From: an uncultured Acetatifactor sp.
GTDB taxonomy: Bacteria; Bacillota; Clostridia; Lachnospirales; Lachnospiraceae
Direction: 5' to 3'
DNA length: 42,625 bases
Assembly (NCBI GenBank): GCA_947631615.1
Contig: CANRLX010000017.1
Span: 1-42,625, forward strand
The notes below the pieces were generated by a model, which was given only the letters and a program-made list of their open reading frames with translations, made no database searches and was not told where the DNA came from. Each line of letters begins with the position of its first letter. The first letter of the stretch is position 1. Position numbers and translations under genes: made by a program. Of the stretch, positions 16,467 through 26,187 are shown in pieces.

Positions 16467-17612
16467 CTACACACGAAACAGGCTCTTCAGCTTCCCCTCA
16501 TCGAGCTGGGAGCCGATGACGCAGATCTTTCCGGTAACCTCCGGCCTTCCGCTCCTGATATCCTGCTCCTCGGGAACGTAATCGTAATAGATCCAGGTGC
16601 CGTCCCCAGCGGGCACCATACCCTTGGCACGCAGAATCACGCCGTACTCCCCGCTGTCCAGGGCGCTTAAGATCTTCCCGATCTCCTCCCTGGTGTACAC
16701 ATTGGGCGTCTCCACACCCCAGCTGGTAAAGACCTCGTCCGCATGGTGATGATGGTGCTCGTGTCCCTCATGCTCATGATCGTGGTGGTGCTCGTGCTCC
16801 TCGTGCTCATGGTCGTGGTGGTGCTCGTGTCCCTCGTGCTCATGATCGTGGTGGTGCTCGTGCTCCTCGTGCTCATGGTCGTGATGATGCTCGTGCCCCT
16901 CGTGCTCATGGTCGTGATGGTGCTCGTGCTCCTCGTGCTCATGGTCGTGATGGTGCTCATGCTCCGGCTCAAGCTGCGCCTTCTCCATCATCTCCTGGAG
17001 GAGATCGTCCAGCCGATCAGCGCCCTCGATGGTGTCCAGAACCGCCTTCCCATCAAGCTGTGCCAGAGGCGTCGTGATCACGGCAGCCTTAGCGTTGTGC
17101 TCGCGGATCATAGCCACGCACTCCGACACTTTCTCGGCCGGAAGCTTATCCGTCCTGCTTAAAAGAATTGTTCCCGCATAGGCGATCTGATTGAGGAAAA
17201 ACTCGCCAAAATTCTTGATATACATTTTGCACTTGGAGGCGTCCACCACGGCGACGGCGCTGTTGATCTCCACATCCAGGTCCTTCGCCACTCTCTCCAC
17301 CGCCTTCAGCACATCGGAGAGCTTGCCCACGCCGGAGGGCTCGATCAGAATACGCTCCGGAGCGTAGGTGCTTATCACCTCCTTCAGGGAAGTGCCAAAG
17401 TCGCCTACCAGCGAGCAGCAGATACATCCGGAGTTCATCTCCTTAATCTCAATACCGGACTCCTTCAGGAAACCGCCGTCGATACCGATCTCGCCAAACT
17501 CGTTCTCGATCAGCACCGTCTTGCTGCCGTCCAGAGCCTCCTGCAAAAGCTTTTTTATCAGAGTGGTCTTCCCCGCTCCCAAGAAACCAGATACTACGTC
17601 GATCTTTGTCAT
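16467..17612 (-). CDS. CobW/G3E metal-chaperone GTPase with long His-rich repeat
   Basis: 381 residues from ATG 17612. It has the P-loop GFLGAGKTT (9-17), ENEFGEIGIDGG, the metal-transfer motif CICC (63-66, CxCC), ILIEPSGVGK and SRTDKL. Residues about 218-288 are an almost pure His/Glu/Asp stretch with roughly 40 histidines in 11-residue repeats, followed by the CobW C-terminal domain (290-381). COG0523 proteins deliver metals such as zinc to client enzymes, and His loops hold the metal. Start 17612 is chosen over the upstream in-frame ATG 17687 because the latter would lie between the -35 and -10 boxes. Confidence 0.9.
   Translation of the reverse strand: MTKIDVVSGFLGAGKTTLIKKLLQEALDGSKTVLIENEFGEIGIDGGFLKESGIEIKEMNSGCICCSLVGDFGTSLKEVISTYAPERILIEPSGVGKLSDVLKAVERVAKDLDVEINSAVAVVDASKCKMYIKNFGEFFLNQIAYAGTILLSRTDKLPAEKVSECVAMIREHNAKAAVITTPLAQLDGKAVLDTIEGADRLDDLLQEMMEKAQLEPEHEHHHDHEHEEHEHHHDHEHEGHEHHHDHEHEEHEHHHDHEHEGHEHHHDHEHEEHEHHHDHEHEGHEHHHHHADEVFTSWGVETPNVYTREEIGKILSALDSGEYGVILRAKGMVPAGDGTWIYYDYVPEEQDIRSGRPEVTGKICVIGSQLDEGKLKSLFRV
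16740..16965. repeat. 33 bp coding minisatellite (His-rich repeat)
   Basis: Six near-identical 33 bp units, alternating Glu- and Gly-ending versions (66 bp dimers), encode HEHHHDHEHEE/G and a final partial unit. DNA identity is high, so copy number may vary between strains. Confidence 0.9.
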
Positions 17613-17678
17613 GTCCTCAAACCTCTTTTCCGCCGCCCCGACGGGCGCAATTATAAACTCTGCAACTCTACGTTTCCT

Positions 17679-17707
17679 ATTTTCCATCAGAATCTTTCGC
17701 TTGTCAA
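17679..17707 (-). promoter_or_regulatory. Probable promoter of the His-rich GTPase gene
   Basis: TTGACA (17707-17702), 17 bp, GAAAAT (17684-17679) on the minus strand, ending about 67 bp before the chosen ATG 17612. The -10 box is a 4/6 match. No clear Zur-type palindrome is seen. Confidence 0.45.
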
Positions 17708-17739
17708 TATTACAGAAATAAAACTTTTGTAAAAAACCT

Positions 17740-18549
17740 CTACGGAAGCTGTGTGTACACGGCGTCCGCCGCGCTGTAGGGCACAACGGCCAGCTCTTTG
17801 TCCCCGTTCTCCCCGCACAGGATCCCCAAAAAGCACCCGTCCTCGTCGTACACGCCGCACCCTGACATCCCGGGCTCTGCCTCCCCGTTCAAAAGCATCA
17901 TGTACTGTCCGAAATCCTCCACGTAGATCCATTTCTCCAGGAGAAGGGCAAAGCGATAGCCAAACGTGTTCTCGTTCTCCGGATCCGACAAAAAAACGCC
18001 CTCCTCCGCCTCCAGGGAGTCGAAAGCCTCTCGGTCCTTCTCCGCGGCCCGATAGCGCTCTCTCCAGTCGGAGGGAAGCGCCTCATACGGGATCCTTAAA
18101 AAGGCGCAGTCCGCCTCCGGAAAGACCCAAAACTCCTGGCAGGACACCTCGAAGCCGTCGTAGAAGCTGCAGTCCGCCTCTCCATCCGCGGTTACATCCG
18201 CCAGCACATGCCCCGCCGTCAGAAGCACAAGACCGTCCTCTGCCTCCTCGTAGACCACACCGCTGCCGGAGAGTCCTCCGGCGGTAATTTTCACGGAGGC
18301 CGCAAGCATCCTGGTCAGACCGTCCTCCGACTGGGCCGGGCTGCCGCTCTCGGAAATCCTCTCCGGCCCGCCGCTCTCGGAAGCCGTCTCCGGGCCGCCG
18401 CTCTCGGAAACCGTCTCCGGCCCGTTCCCTGTCTGACCGGCACAGCCGCCCAGCACCCCCGCGCAAAGCGAAAGCAGAAGCCAAAGCCCGGCCGCCGCAA
18501 GCGCTCCGGCTGCCGGATGCCCCCTTCTTTTTTCTCCAACGAAAGCCAT
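17740..18549 (-). CDS. Trypsin-like serine peptidase lipoprotein
   Basis: About 269 residues if started at ATG 18549. A hydrophobic signal ends in the lipobox LGGC, so the protein is lipid-anchored outside the cell. A short linker with a repeated SESGGPE-type word follows. The peptidase domain has GSGVVYEE and LLTAGHVL (His), DCAFLRIP (Asp) and GMSGCGVYDEDG (Ser in GxSG), a complete triad in trypsin order. The reading frame is open upstream to a TTG at 18624, but that extension is only 15 bp repeats and lacks a good ribosome site. Substrate unknown. The gene is downstream of rnpB. Confidence 0.75.
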   Translation of the reverse strand: MAFVGEKRRGHPAAGALAAAGLWLLLSLCAGVLGGCAGQTGNGPETVSESGGPETASESGGPERISESGSPAQSEDGLTRMLAASVKITAGGLSGSGVVYEEAEDGLVLLTAGHVLADVTADGEADCSFYDGFEVSCQEFWVFPEADCAFLRIPYEALPSDWRERYRAAEKDREAFDSLEAEEGVFLSDPENENTFGYRFALLLEKWIYVEDFGQYMMLLNGEAEPGMSGCGVYDEDGCFLGILCGENGDKELAVVPYSAADAVYTQLP

Positions 18550-18632
18550 TTTTCTGAAATCCATTTTTCTGAAAGCCATCTTCCCAAAATCCAATCTCTT
18601 GAAACCCAATCTCCTGAAATCCAATCTCGCCG
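18541..18632. repeat. About six 15 bp repeats at the start of the peptidase gene
   Basis: Head-to-tail units of the form TGAAATCCATTTTTC / TGAAATCCAATCTC with period about 15 bp. They are in frame with the peptidase and add MDFRK-like words if translated, which makes the true start uncertain. Confidence 0.75.
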
Positions 18633-18660
18633 TCCTGTCCTTGGCCCCAAACGCCTATAA

Positions 18661-18698
18661 AGAAAACCGGAAAACAGGCATTACAACTTGTTTTCCGG
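18661..18698 (-). terminator. Terminator of rnpB
   Basis: Stem CCGGAAAACA with TGTTTTCCGG (18698-18689 and 18676-18667), then TTTTCT on the minus strand. It directly follows the RNase P RNA. Confidence 0.9.
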
Positions 18699-18699
18699 T

Positions 18700-19060
18700 A
18701 GGTTGTGTAAGCAAAACGATAAGCCGGGTTATGTCGTGGGTGATCATCTATCTAGCACGGCTGTCGCCAGCCGCGTCAAGCGACCTACCTGAAAGCAGGC
18801 CGGGCAAGCCTGTCGCTTTCTGCTTGGTCTTGCTTCGGATGGGGTTTACATGGCTCCGCCTGTTACCAGACGGACGGTAGTCTCTTACACTGCCTTTCCA
18901 CCCTTACCACGCCAAAAATGCGTGGCGGTATATCTCTGTTGCACTGGCCTGGGAGTCGCCTCCACCAGACGTTATCTGGCATCCTGCCCTGTGAAGCCCG
19001 GACTTTCCTCACCTGCAGAGCCTTGCTCTGCAGCCGCGATCACCTGTTTTCCTTACACGC
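18700..19060 (-). ncRNA. rnpB: RNase P RNA, bacterial class A
   Basis: About 360 nt, read leftward. It contains the conserved 5' element GAGGAAAGTCCGGGCTTC (19007-18990) and AGGGTGGAAAGGC-type core. The 3' element ACATAACCCGGCTTAT is present. The ends close into helix P1: GTGTAAGGAAAAC (19058-19046) pairs with GTTTTGCTTACAC (18717-18705). This is the catalytic RNA that trims tRNA 5' ends. A promoter and terminator flank it precisely. Ends are given to within a few bases. Confidence 0.95.
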
Positions 19061-19065
19061 TCTCC

Positions 19066-19094
19066 ATTATAGCGTTACCCGTCCCAAAAAGCAA
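19066..19094 (-). promoter_or_regulatory. rnpB promoter
   Basis: TTGCTT (19094-19089), 17 bp, consensus TATAAT (19071-19066), placing the start at about 19060, next to helix P1. It begins within 10 bp of the stop of the upstream gene. Confidence 0.85.
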
Positions 19095-19100
19095 GCGGGA

Positions 19101-20711
19101 TCACGCTGTTTTTTCCCTCTCGTACACTTCCTCGTCCTCCGCCTGCCTTCCGGCGCGCCATCTTCCGATCAGGGAGACGGCCTCCTCCTGAAGCAACCGG
19201 TAGCCATATGCCGCATACGGAAACATCATCACGTAATAGGGCAGAATGTATCTCGCCTTGGCCTCATAGATCGCGCTGAAGAGAAAGCCTCCGATGATGG
19301 TGACCGCAAGCAGGTGCCGCAGAACGGAGCTGTCCCTTTTCACCCCAAAGAGATAGTAGCAGAACATTCCCACGAAAATCACAAACTGCCATCGGTCGCA
19401 GAAATGCAGATAGGATTCATAATAATATCCCGACACCCCGCCCGCCGTCGAATCCGGCTCCGGAGCGTTTTCCCCGTACTTGGAGTTGAAGAAAACGGAC
19501 TGGTAAAGCGGCTCGTTCCACTGGGACAGAATCTTCTCGCGGAAAAACGCCACCGCGTTCTTCGGATCGTGCCAAAAGACGGCAAACCGTTCCTTCAAAT
19601 TCTGCAGGGAGGCATCCCTCACCTTGTCCTCGTCCATCTCAAGCTGTCCGTAGATGCTCTTGGGATAATTGTTGAACCACCCTCCGAAATAATACCCCGT
19701 GGATTCCTGCATCCCCATAGCGATCCAGGCCACAAAGGGTATGCCCTCCTCGTGCTCGATGCCGGAGCGCACCTCATACATTTTATAGATCCCCTGGTAG
19801 GACGCCTCAAACAGCACCGCCGCCGCGAGGACAGCCAGAAGGATCCGGACATCCCTCCTCTTCAGGGCGTAGAGGACGGCGACCATCCCAAACGCCGCCA
19901 GCAGGATGAGCGAGTGCTTGCGAAACAAAAGCGCCAGGGTCATCGCCCCCACCAGAAGCGCCAGATATCCCACCCGCCCCTGTCTCTCGTAGCGCAGAAG
20001 CGCCCACGCCACGACCAGGGCAAAGAAGATGCTGGGAATATCCCCGTAGCACCAGGGCGTGTAAAAGATCAACGGCAGACAGCCAAACATCAGCAGGTTA
20101 TAGCCCACGATCGCGCTCATATGCTCCGTAATCTCCGACAACAGAAGATAGCCCATCAGGACGCTCCCCACTGCCATAACCGCGCAAAACACTTCAATGG
20201 CCATATAATTGTAGGTTCCCACAAAGAGAAAGAACAGCTCGCACAGCGCCACCAGCGCAAGCTGATGGGGGTGCATACCCAGGTAGGCCCCCTTGTTCAG
20301 GAACTTAAAGTCCCCCTCGAGAAAATAGGAGGCTCCTCCGTACACGAACGCCTGGTCCCCCACCGGCGGCCTGTCCCCCGCCAGGATCCACCACATACTG
20401 GCGCCGCCCACCCACAGCATAGCCGCCCACAGGGAAATCCTCTTAAAGAGCGTCTGCGCTCGGTCGCTCATGCGCCGCTCCGCCACGGACAGCGCCGCAG
20501 ACACGGCCAGGGCCGCAGCAAGCGCCAGCAGATTCCTCCACACAGAGTCCGGAATGTTGACCGGCCACTCCCAGTCGCCCGGCTCCATATAGTAAGTATA
20601 TTTCATGGAATACCATCCAAGCGCAAGAAAGATCACGCTGCCGATGACGCGCACCACCCAGTTTCCCGCCCGGTACAGCCGGACTGCGCCCTCTTTTTTC
20701 TCCTGCTCCAT
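19101..20711 (-). CDS. Polytopic GT-C-type glycosyltransferase-like membrane protein
   Basis: 536 residues with about 11-12 hydrophobic segments. The first large outside loop carries acidic residues, ILAGDRPPVGDQAFVYGGA, and then GMHPHQLALV, the layout of PMT_2/GT39-like (GT-C) enzymes that use polyprenyl-phosphate sugars. A second long outside loop (about 330-430) is rich in aromatics. The donor and acceptor are unknown, and cell-surface glycan or protein glycosylation is a general guess. It is the last gene of the dgt-dnaG-rpoD group, 39 bp after the kinase at 20751, and ends against the rnpB promoter. Confidence 0.72.
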   Translation of the reverse strand: MEQEKKEGAVRLYRAGNWVVRVIGSVIFLALGWYSMKYTYYMEPGDWEWPVNIPDSVWRNLLALAAALAVSAALSVAERRMSDRAQTLFKRISLWAAMLWVGGASMWWILAGDRPPVGDQAFVYGGASYFLEGDFKFLNKGAYLGMHPHQLALVALCELFFLFVGTYNYMAIEVFCAVMAVGSVLMGYLLLSEITEHMSAIVGYNLLMFGCLPLIFYTPWCYGDIPSIFFALVVAWALLRYERQGRVGYLALLVGAMTLALLFRKHSLILLAAFGMVAVLYALKRRDVRILLAVLAAAVLFEASYQGIYKMYEVRSGIEHEEGIPFVAWIAMGMQESTGYYFGGWFNNYPKSIYGQLEMDEDKVRDASLQNLKERFAVFWHDPKNAVAFFREKILSQWNEPLYQSVFFNSKYGENAPEPDSTAGGVSGYYYESYLHFCDRWQFVIFVGMFCYYLFGVKRDSSVLRHLLAVTIIGGFLFSAIYEAKARYILPYYVMMFPYAAYGYRLLQEEAVSLIGRWRAGRQAEDEEVYEREKTA

Positions 20712-20750
20712 CGTCTTCTCTCCTTTGTACCCCGTGGTTTTTGCCCTGGC

Positions 20751-22406
20751 CTACACCCGAAAGCAGCTTCCCCCCACAAACTCCCTGCAGATCGAGTTGT
20801 TGGGAAGGCTCTCGCTGGGAACGCTCAAAAAGTAATCCAGGAATTTTAACAGCCTCTTCGCCTCATAATATTCCGGCGCCCCCTTGGGGATCTGGAACAA
20901 AAGCGGCTCCGCGAATGGCTTCAGCACCGCCAGCTCATAGATCAGCACCGAGTTGAACATAGCGTCCGCCTCCTCCTGATAGGGAAAGATATTCTGCTCC
21001 TCCCCTCTCCGCACCGAGGGCCACATCCCGATGGTCCGCGCCGCGTCCGCCCCCCTGGTCCTGGCGTCCCGCACCATGCGGCGCAGGAGCCTTCCGTCCG
21101 TGGTGGGGATCCGGTTGTGCTCGTCGATGTTGATATTGGTCAGCGCACTGATATAGATCTTGTATTTGCTCTCTTCGGGCAGTGAGTAGGACAGCTTCTG
21201 ATTCAGGCCGTGGATGCCCTCGATCACCAGGATATCGTCCGACTCCAGCTGCATAAAATGACCGTTATACTCCCGCTGTCCGGTTTTAAAATTGAAGGTG
21301 GGAAGCTCCACCCTCTCCCCCGCCAGCAGAAGATTCATATCCTGATTGAATTTCTGTACGTCTAACGCCTCCAGGCACTCAAAGTTGTAATCCCCGTTCT
21401 CGTCCCTGGGGGTCAACTCCCGATTCACGAAATAGTCGTCCAGGGCGATGGGATGCGGCTTTTTGCCCAGGGTGCGAAGCTGGATGGACAGCCGGTGGGA
21501 AAAGCTGGTCTTGCCGGAGGAGGAGGGCCCCGCGATCATGACGAACCGGACGCCTCCCCGATTCACGATATCCTTGGCGATCTCGCCGATCTTCCTCTCC
21601 TGCTGCGCCTCCTGGACCAGGATCAGATCGCTGGCCGACCCGTTACAGATCCACTCGTTCAGCTCGCCCACGGACTCCAGCCCGATCTTCTCTCCCCACG
21701 CCTCCGACTCTCTCAGCGTGGCGTACAGCTTTTTGCTCTCCTGAAAGGGCTCCACCACAGCGGGCTCCTTTTTGGAGGGCAAAACCAGCATGAAACCGTC
21801 GTCGTAAGCAGTCACGTCGAACCATCTCACATAGCCCGCGTTTGGCAGCATATATCCGTAATAGTAGTCAAAATACCCCTCCATCTCGTACACGTTGACG
21901 GTGGAGCTTCTCCGGTAGCGAAACAGCTTTTCCTTGTCCCTCATCCCTCTGCTCCCGAAGAACGCGATGGCGTCGTCCAGCGGGTAGGAATGTTTCACAA
22001 AGGGCGTCCCGCTCTCCGTCAGCTCAAGCATCCGCTTTTTGATCCGCTCCGCGTTCTCCCCATTCGCCGGTACCAGCCCTCTGGGGTGGATAAAGTAACC
22101 GTTTCCAATGGCGAAATCCACGCGGCAGCGGTGGGCGGCCTCCGCGCCAAAGCAGTCGTAAACGCTCTTTAAAAAGAGCATGGTCGCGGAGCGCACATAG
22201 GTCTTGTGGCCCACGTCGTCCCTCAGGGTAAAAAACGTGATCTCACAGCTTCGGCGGAGCTTTTTAAAAAGCTCCTGGATCTTGCCGTCCGCCGCCACCA
22301 GCGCGATCAGATTCCCGTATTCCCCCTGATGCTCCTGTGCGATCTGCTCAAAGGTAGTCCCCTCCGGATATGTCTTTTGTTCCCCGTTGATCGTAACCGT
22401 ATACAT
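20751..22406 (-). CDS. TGS-domain nucleoside (uridine) kinase-like protein
   Basis: 551 residues. An N-terminal TGS-like segment (MYTVTINGEQKTYPEGTTFEQIA) leads into a threonyl-tRNA-synthetase-like second domain (to about 280, with CRVDFAIGNGYFIHP). The C-terminal half is a phosphoribulokinase/uridine kinase fold with Walker A GPSSSGKTS (293-301), the IALDDYFV segment and LVIEGIHGLN. Proteins of this build are annotated as nucleoside kinases, and the tRNA-synthetase-like part has no proven job. It sits directly after trmK, where many Firmicutes carry a Nif3-type gene instead. Confidence 0.85.
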   Translation of the reverse strand: MYTVTINGEQKTYPEGTTFEQIAQEHQGEYGNLIALVAADGKIQELFKKLRRSCEITFFTLRDDVGHKTYVRSATMLFLKSVYDCFGAEAAHRCRVDFAIGNGYFIHPRGLVPANGENAERIKKRMLELTESGTPFVKHSYPLDDAIAFFGSRGMRDKEKLFRYRRSSTVNVYEMEGYFDYYYGYMLPNAGYVRWFDVTAYDDGFMLVLPSKKEPAVVEPFQESKKLYATLRESEAWGEKIGLESVGELNEWICNGSASDLILVQEAQQERKIGEIAKDIVNRGGVRFVMIAGPSSSGKTSFSHRLSIQLRTLGKKPHPIALDDYFVNRELTPRDENGDYNFECLEALDVQKFNQDMNLLLAGERVELPTFNFKTGQREYNGHFMQLESDDILVIEGIHGLNQKLSYSLPEESKYKIYISALTNINIDEHNRIPTTDGRLLRRMVRDARTRGADAARTIGMWPSVRRGEEQNIFPYQEEADAMFNSVLIYELAVLKPFAEPLLFQIPKGAPEYYEAKRLLKFLDYFLSVPSESLPNNSICREFVGGSCFRV

Positions 22407-22434
22407 CCCGTAACCTTCCCTTTCCGTCGCCCTG

Positions 22435-23243
22435 TTATCTCCGATAAAAGTCCAGAGCGCTCCTGTATCGCTCTATCTCCTCCTGCAGCTCCAAAAGCCG
22501 CGTCCGCGCCCGGGCGCTGTCCTGCCCCGACAGGGAGCCCAAAACGGCCCGATCGCTTTCCAGCCCCCTTTGCAGATACTCCCAAAGCACCGGATCCTCT
22601 GCGGCGAGAAGGGGCAGCCCGATCCAATCCCCAAACGACTCCCGAAGCGAAGCGGTCCACTCCTCTTCCCCGGGCCTCTCCTGGGTTCGGGCGCAGTACC
22701 GCTCATACAGGCCGTGGCACCTCTCAGCGTCCTCTCTTTTCATCTTCGGGGTCACACAGTCCTCCGGCACCGCCTTCAGCAGGAAATAATACTTTCCCTC
22801 TTCCTTCACCATATTCTCCTGCCGGATGAAGTATCCCTCCCTCCGCAGGAAACTCCGAAACTCCGAAAGCTCCGACTGGGGTTGAAGGATCAGCTCCTCA
22901 AAGGATTTCGCCTTCGCGCTCTCCTCCTCCAGGATCCTTCTCATCAGCCTTCCGCCCATTCCGGCACAGATAAGGGTCTGCGCCTCCCCCGCGCAGAAGG
23001 CGCGGAGCCCGTCGGACAAACGGGTCTCTATGTAGCGATCCAGCCCGTACGCCTCCACGTGCGCCCTGGCTCCGGACAGCGGGCCCTCCCGCACGTCCAT
23101 TGCGATTGCGCCGGGGCAGATCCCTCTCTGCACCAGCCAGATACTCACAAATCCGTGGTCGCATCCCACGTCCGCCACCTTCCGGCCGGGCGTCACCATC
23201 TCGCAGATCGCCCGCATACGCCCGGACAAAACCGGCTCCCGCA

Positions 23244-23247
<4 letters not shown>
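22435..23247 (-). CDS. trmK: tRNA (adenine22-N1)-methyltransferase
   Basis: 270 residues. The SAM-binding motif [19 protein letters not shown] (about 22-40), [12 protein letters not shown] and [11 protein letters not shown] match TrmK, which methylates A22 in the D-arm of some tRNAs. The C-terminal 110 residues are helical (coiled), as in the family, and somewhat extended. Its ATG overlaps the rpoD stop by 4 bp, so translation is coupled. The rpoD-trmK order is typical of Firmicutes. Confidence 0.92.
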
Positions 23248-24356
<1,109 letters not shown>

Positions 24357-24388
24357 TGCTTGGTTCCATCCTTCCTGTGGTTATAAGC

Positions 24389-26167
24389 TTAACCTGCATC
24401 CAGTGAAATATGCGTTTTTGCCAGCTCCTCCAGAGCTTTCTTTCCGTCTATTACCTGCTTCAACGCATTTACATCCGTTCCCAGTTTAGCGGTATAATAT
24501 TCATAACTGTTCTTTTTAACCGAATATAGGATATCGTGAAGGGCCTTTTCCCGCTCCTTTATATTTTCCAGCCTGGGAAGGCTCGCGTTAAAAAGCGACG
24601 CCGCCTCCCGCTGCTCCTCCTCGTCCTCAAACATACTGATAATGCCGGCCGGATGAAAGCTCCCCTGATCCAGCTCCTCAAAGAGCCTTCCCGCCACCTT
24701 CCGATACAGCTCCTCGGTGAAATCCTCCGCCGTGACATACCTGCTTATCTTACCGTAGATCTGAGGCTCGTCCGTGATCCAGGTGATCAGGAGCCGCTGG
24801 GACTTCTTTGCGTTTTCCTCCGGATCGCTGCGCTGCTGCACGCCGGATCTGGGCCGCCAGACGGGCTTCGCCAGCCCCGTCTGGGCGGCGTAAGCCGTCA
24901 CCAGCTTTCTCAGGTTCTCAAAGCCGATGTGATACTTGTCCGCCACCGCCTGCAGATAATTCTCCCGCTCCACGTCCTCGGTAAACTCGCAGAGCTTTTT
25001 GGCGATCTCCCGATGAAAGCGGGTCTTTTCCTCCGGATCGCCCTGGTCAAACTGCCCCTCCAGGATGCGGATCTCAAAGAAAAAGCTGTTCTCCGCATGG
25101 TCGATGCGCTCCTGAAAGGCCTCTTTCCCCAGATTTTTGATAAACTCGTCCGGATCCTTGTAGGGGCGCATATCGATGACCTTTCCGGTGATTCCGGCCT
25201 CCCTGAGGATCCCGATCCCCCGAAGCGCCGCCTTCACTCCCGCCCCGTCGCTGTCGTAGGCGAGAAGCACATTCTCCGTATACCGGTGCAGCAGGGCGGC
25301 CTGCTCCGCCGTGAACGCCGTGCCGAGAGACGCCACCGCCTGGGTGAAGCCCGCCTGGTGCATAGCGATCACATCCATGTAGCCCTCGCACAGGATCAGG
25401 TTTCCGACCCGGGCGGTTCGGGCATAATTCAGTCCGTACAGATTTCTTCGCTTGTCAAACACCGGCGTCTCCGGTGAGTTCAGATATTTCGGCTCCCCGT
25501 CTCCCATGACGCGCCCGCCGAAGCCGATAACCCGATGGTTGATGTCCTGGATAGGAAACATCACCCGATTCCAGAATTGGCTGACAAGCCCTCTCTTCTC
25601 CGAGAAAGTGGCAAGTCCGGCCTCCTTGATCAGCTCGTCCTCAAACCCCTTCTCCCGCAGATATTCCACCAGGGATGCGCCGCTCTTTCCGGCGTAGCCC
25701 AGTCCAAAGCGATGGATCGTCTCGTCGGACAGCTCCCGCTTTTTCAGATACCGAAGGCCGTTCTCCCCGTGCGGGGAGCGCAGCTGATAATAAAAGTACT
25801 TCGCCGCCTCCCGATTGACCTCCAGAAGCCTGGCCCGCCGGTTTGCCCGACGCCTTGTCTCCTCCGACTGCTCCTCCCTGGGAAGCGTTACGCCGGCCCG
25901 GTCCGCCAGCGCTCGGACGGCCTCCGGAAAGGTGAAATTCTCATATTTCATGAGAAAGGTGAACACATTCCCCCCTTCTCCGCACCCGAAACAGTGATAC
26001 ATCTGCTTGTCCCCCGACACGGAGAAGGACGGTGATTTCTCATTGTGAAAGGGACATAAGCCCCAGAAGCTTCCGCCCTTTTTTTGCAGCTTTACATAGC
26101 CCGACACCACATCCACGATGTCGTTTTTTTGTCTGACTTCCTCTACCAGTTCTTCCGGATAAAACAT
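24389..26167 (-). CDS. dnaG: DNA primase
   Basis: 592 residues. The zinc ribbon has Cys38, His41, Cys59 and Cys62 (CPFH...CFGC). The polymerase core has GFGGRVMGDGEPKYLNSPET, and the TOPRIM site has LCEGYMDVIAMHQAG and LLAYDSDGAGVKAA. The C-terminal helical region should bind DnaB. It makes RNA primers for replication. It lies between dgt and rpoD in the classic macromolecular synthesis operon, starting 20 bp after dgt. Confidence 0.97.
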   Translation of the reverse strand: MFYPEELVEEVRQKNDIVDVVSGYVKLQKKGGSFWGLCPFHNEKSPSFSVSGDKQMYHCFGCGEGGNVFTFLMKYENFTFPEAVRALADRAGVTLPREEQSEETRRRANRRARLLEVNREAAKYFYYQLRSPHGENGLRYLKKRELSDETIHRFGLGYAGKSGASLVEYLREKGFEDELIKEAGLATFSEKRGLVSQFWNRVMFPIQDINHRVIGFGGRVMGDGEPKYLNSPETPVFDKRRNLYGLNYARTARVGNLILCEGYMDVIAMHQAGFTQAVASLGTAFTAEQAALLHRYTENVLLAYDSDGAGVKAALRGIGILREAGITGKVIDMRPYKDPDEFIKNLGKEAFQERIDHAENSFFFEIRILEGQFDQGDPEEKTRFHREIAKKLCEFTEDVERENYLQAVADKYHIGFENLRKLVTAYAAQTGLAKPVWRPRSGVQQRSDPEENAKKSQRLLITWITDEPQIYGKISRYVTAEDFTEELYRKVAGRLFEELDQGSFHPAGIISMFEDEEEQREAASLFNASLPRLENIKEREKALHDILYSVKKNSYEYYTAKLGTDVNALKQVIDGKKALEELAKTHISLDAG

Positions 26168-26187
26168 TCTTGCTTCCTATTCTGTCA

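Noticed and set aside
16467..17612. Cobalamin role for the CobW-like protein
   Set aside because: The name CobW is historical. The CxCC and His-rich loop plus ZIP neighbour favour metal delivery, and the cob genes are 12 kb away in another unit.
17613..17687. Longer start (ATG 17687) for the His-rich GTPase
   Set aside because: This ATG lies between the -35 and -10 of the probable promoter and lacks a ribosome site. The family starts at MTKIDVVSGFLG.
18918..20849. Plus-strand open frame of 643 codons
   Set aside because: It runs across rnpB and antisense to the GT-C membrane protein. No domain, no ribosome site, composition of a shadow frame.
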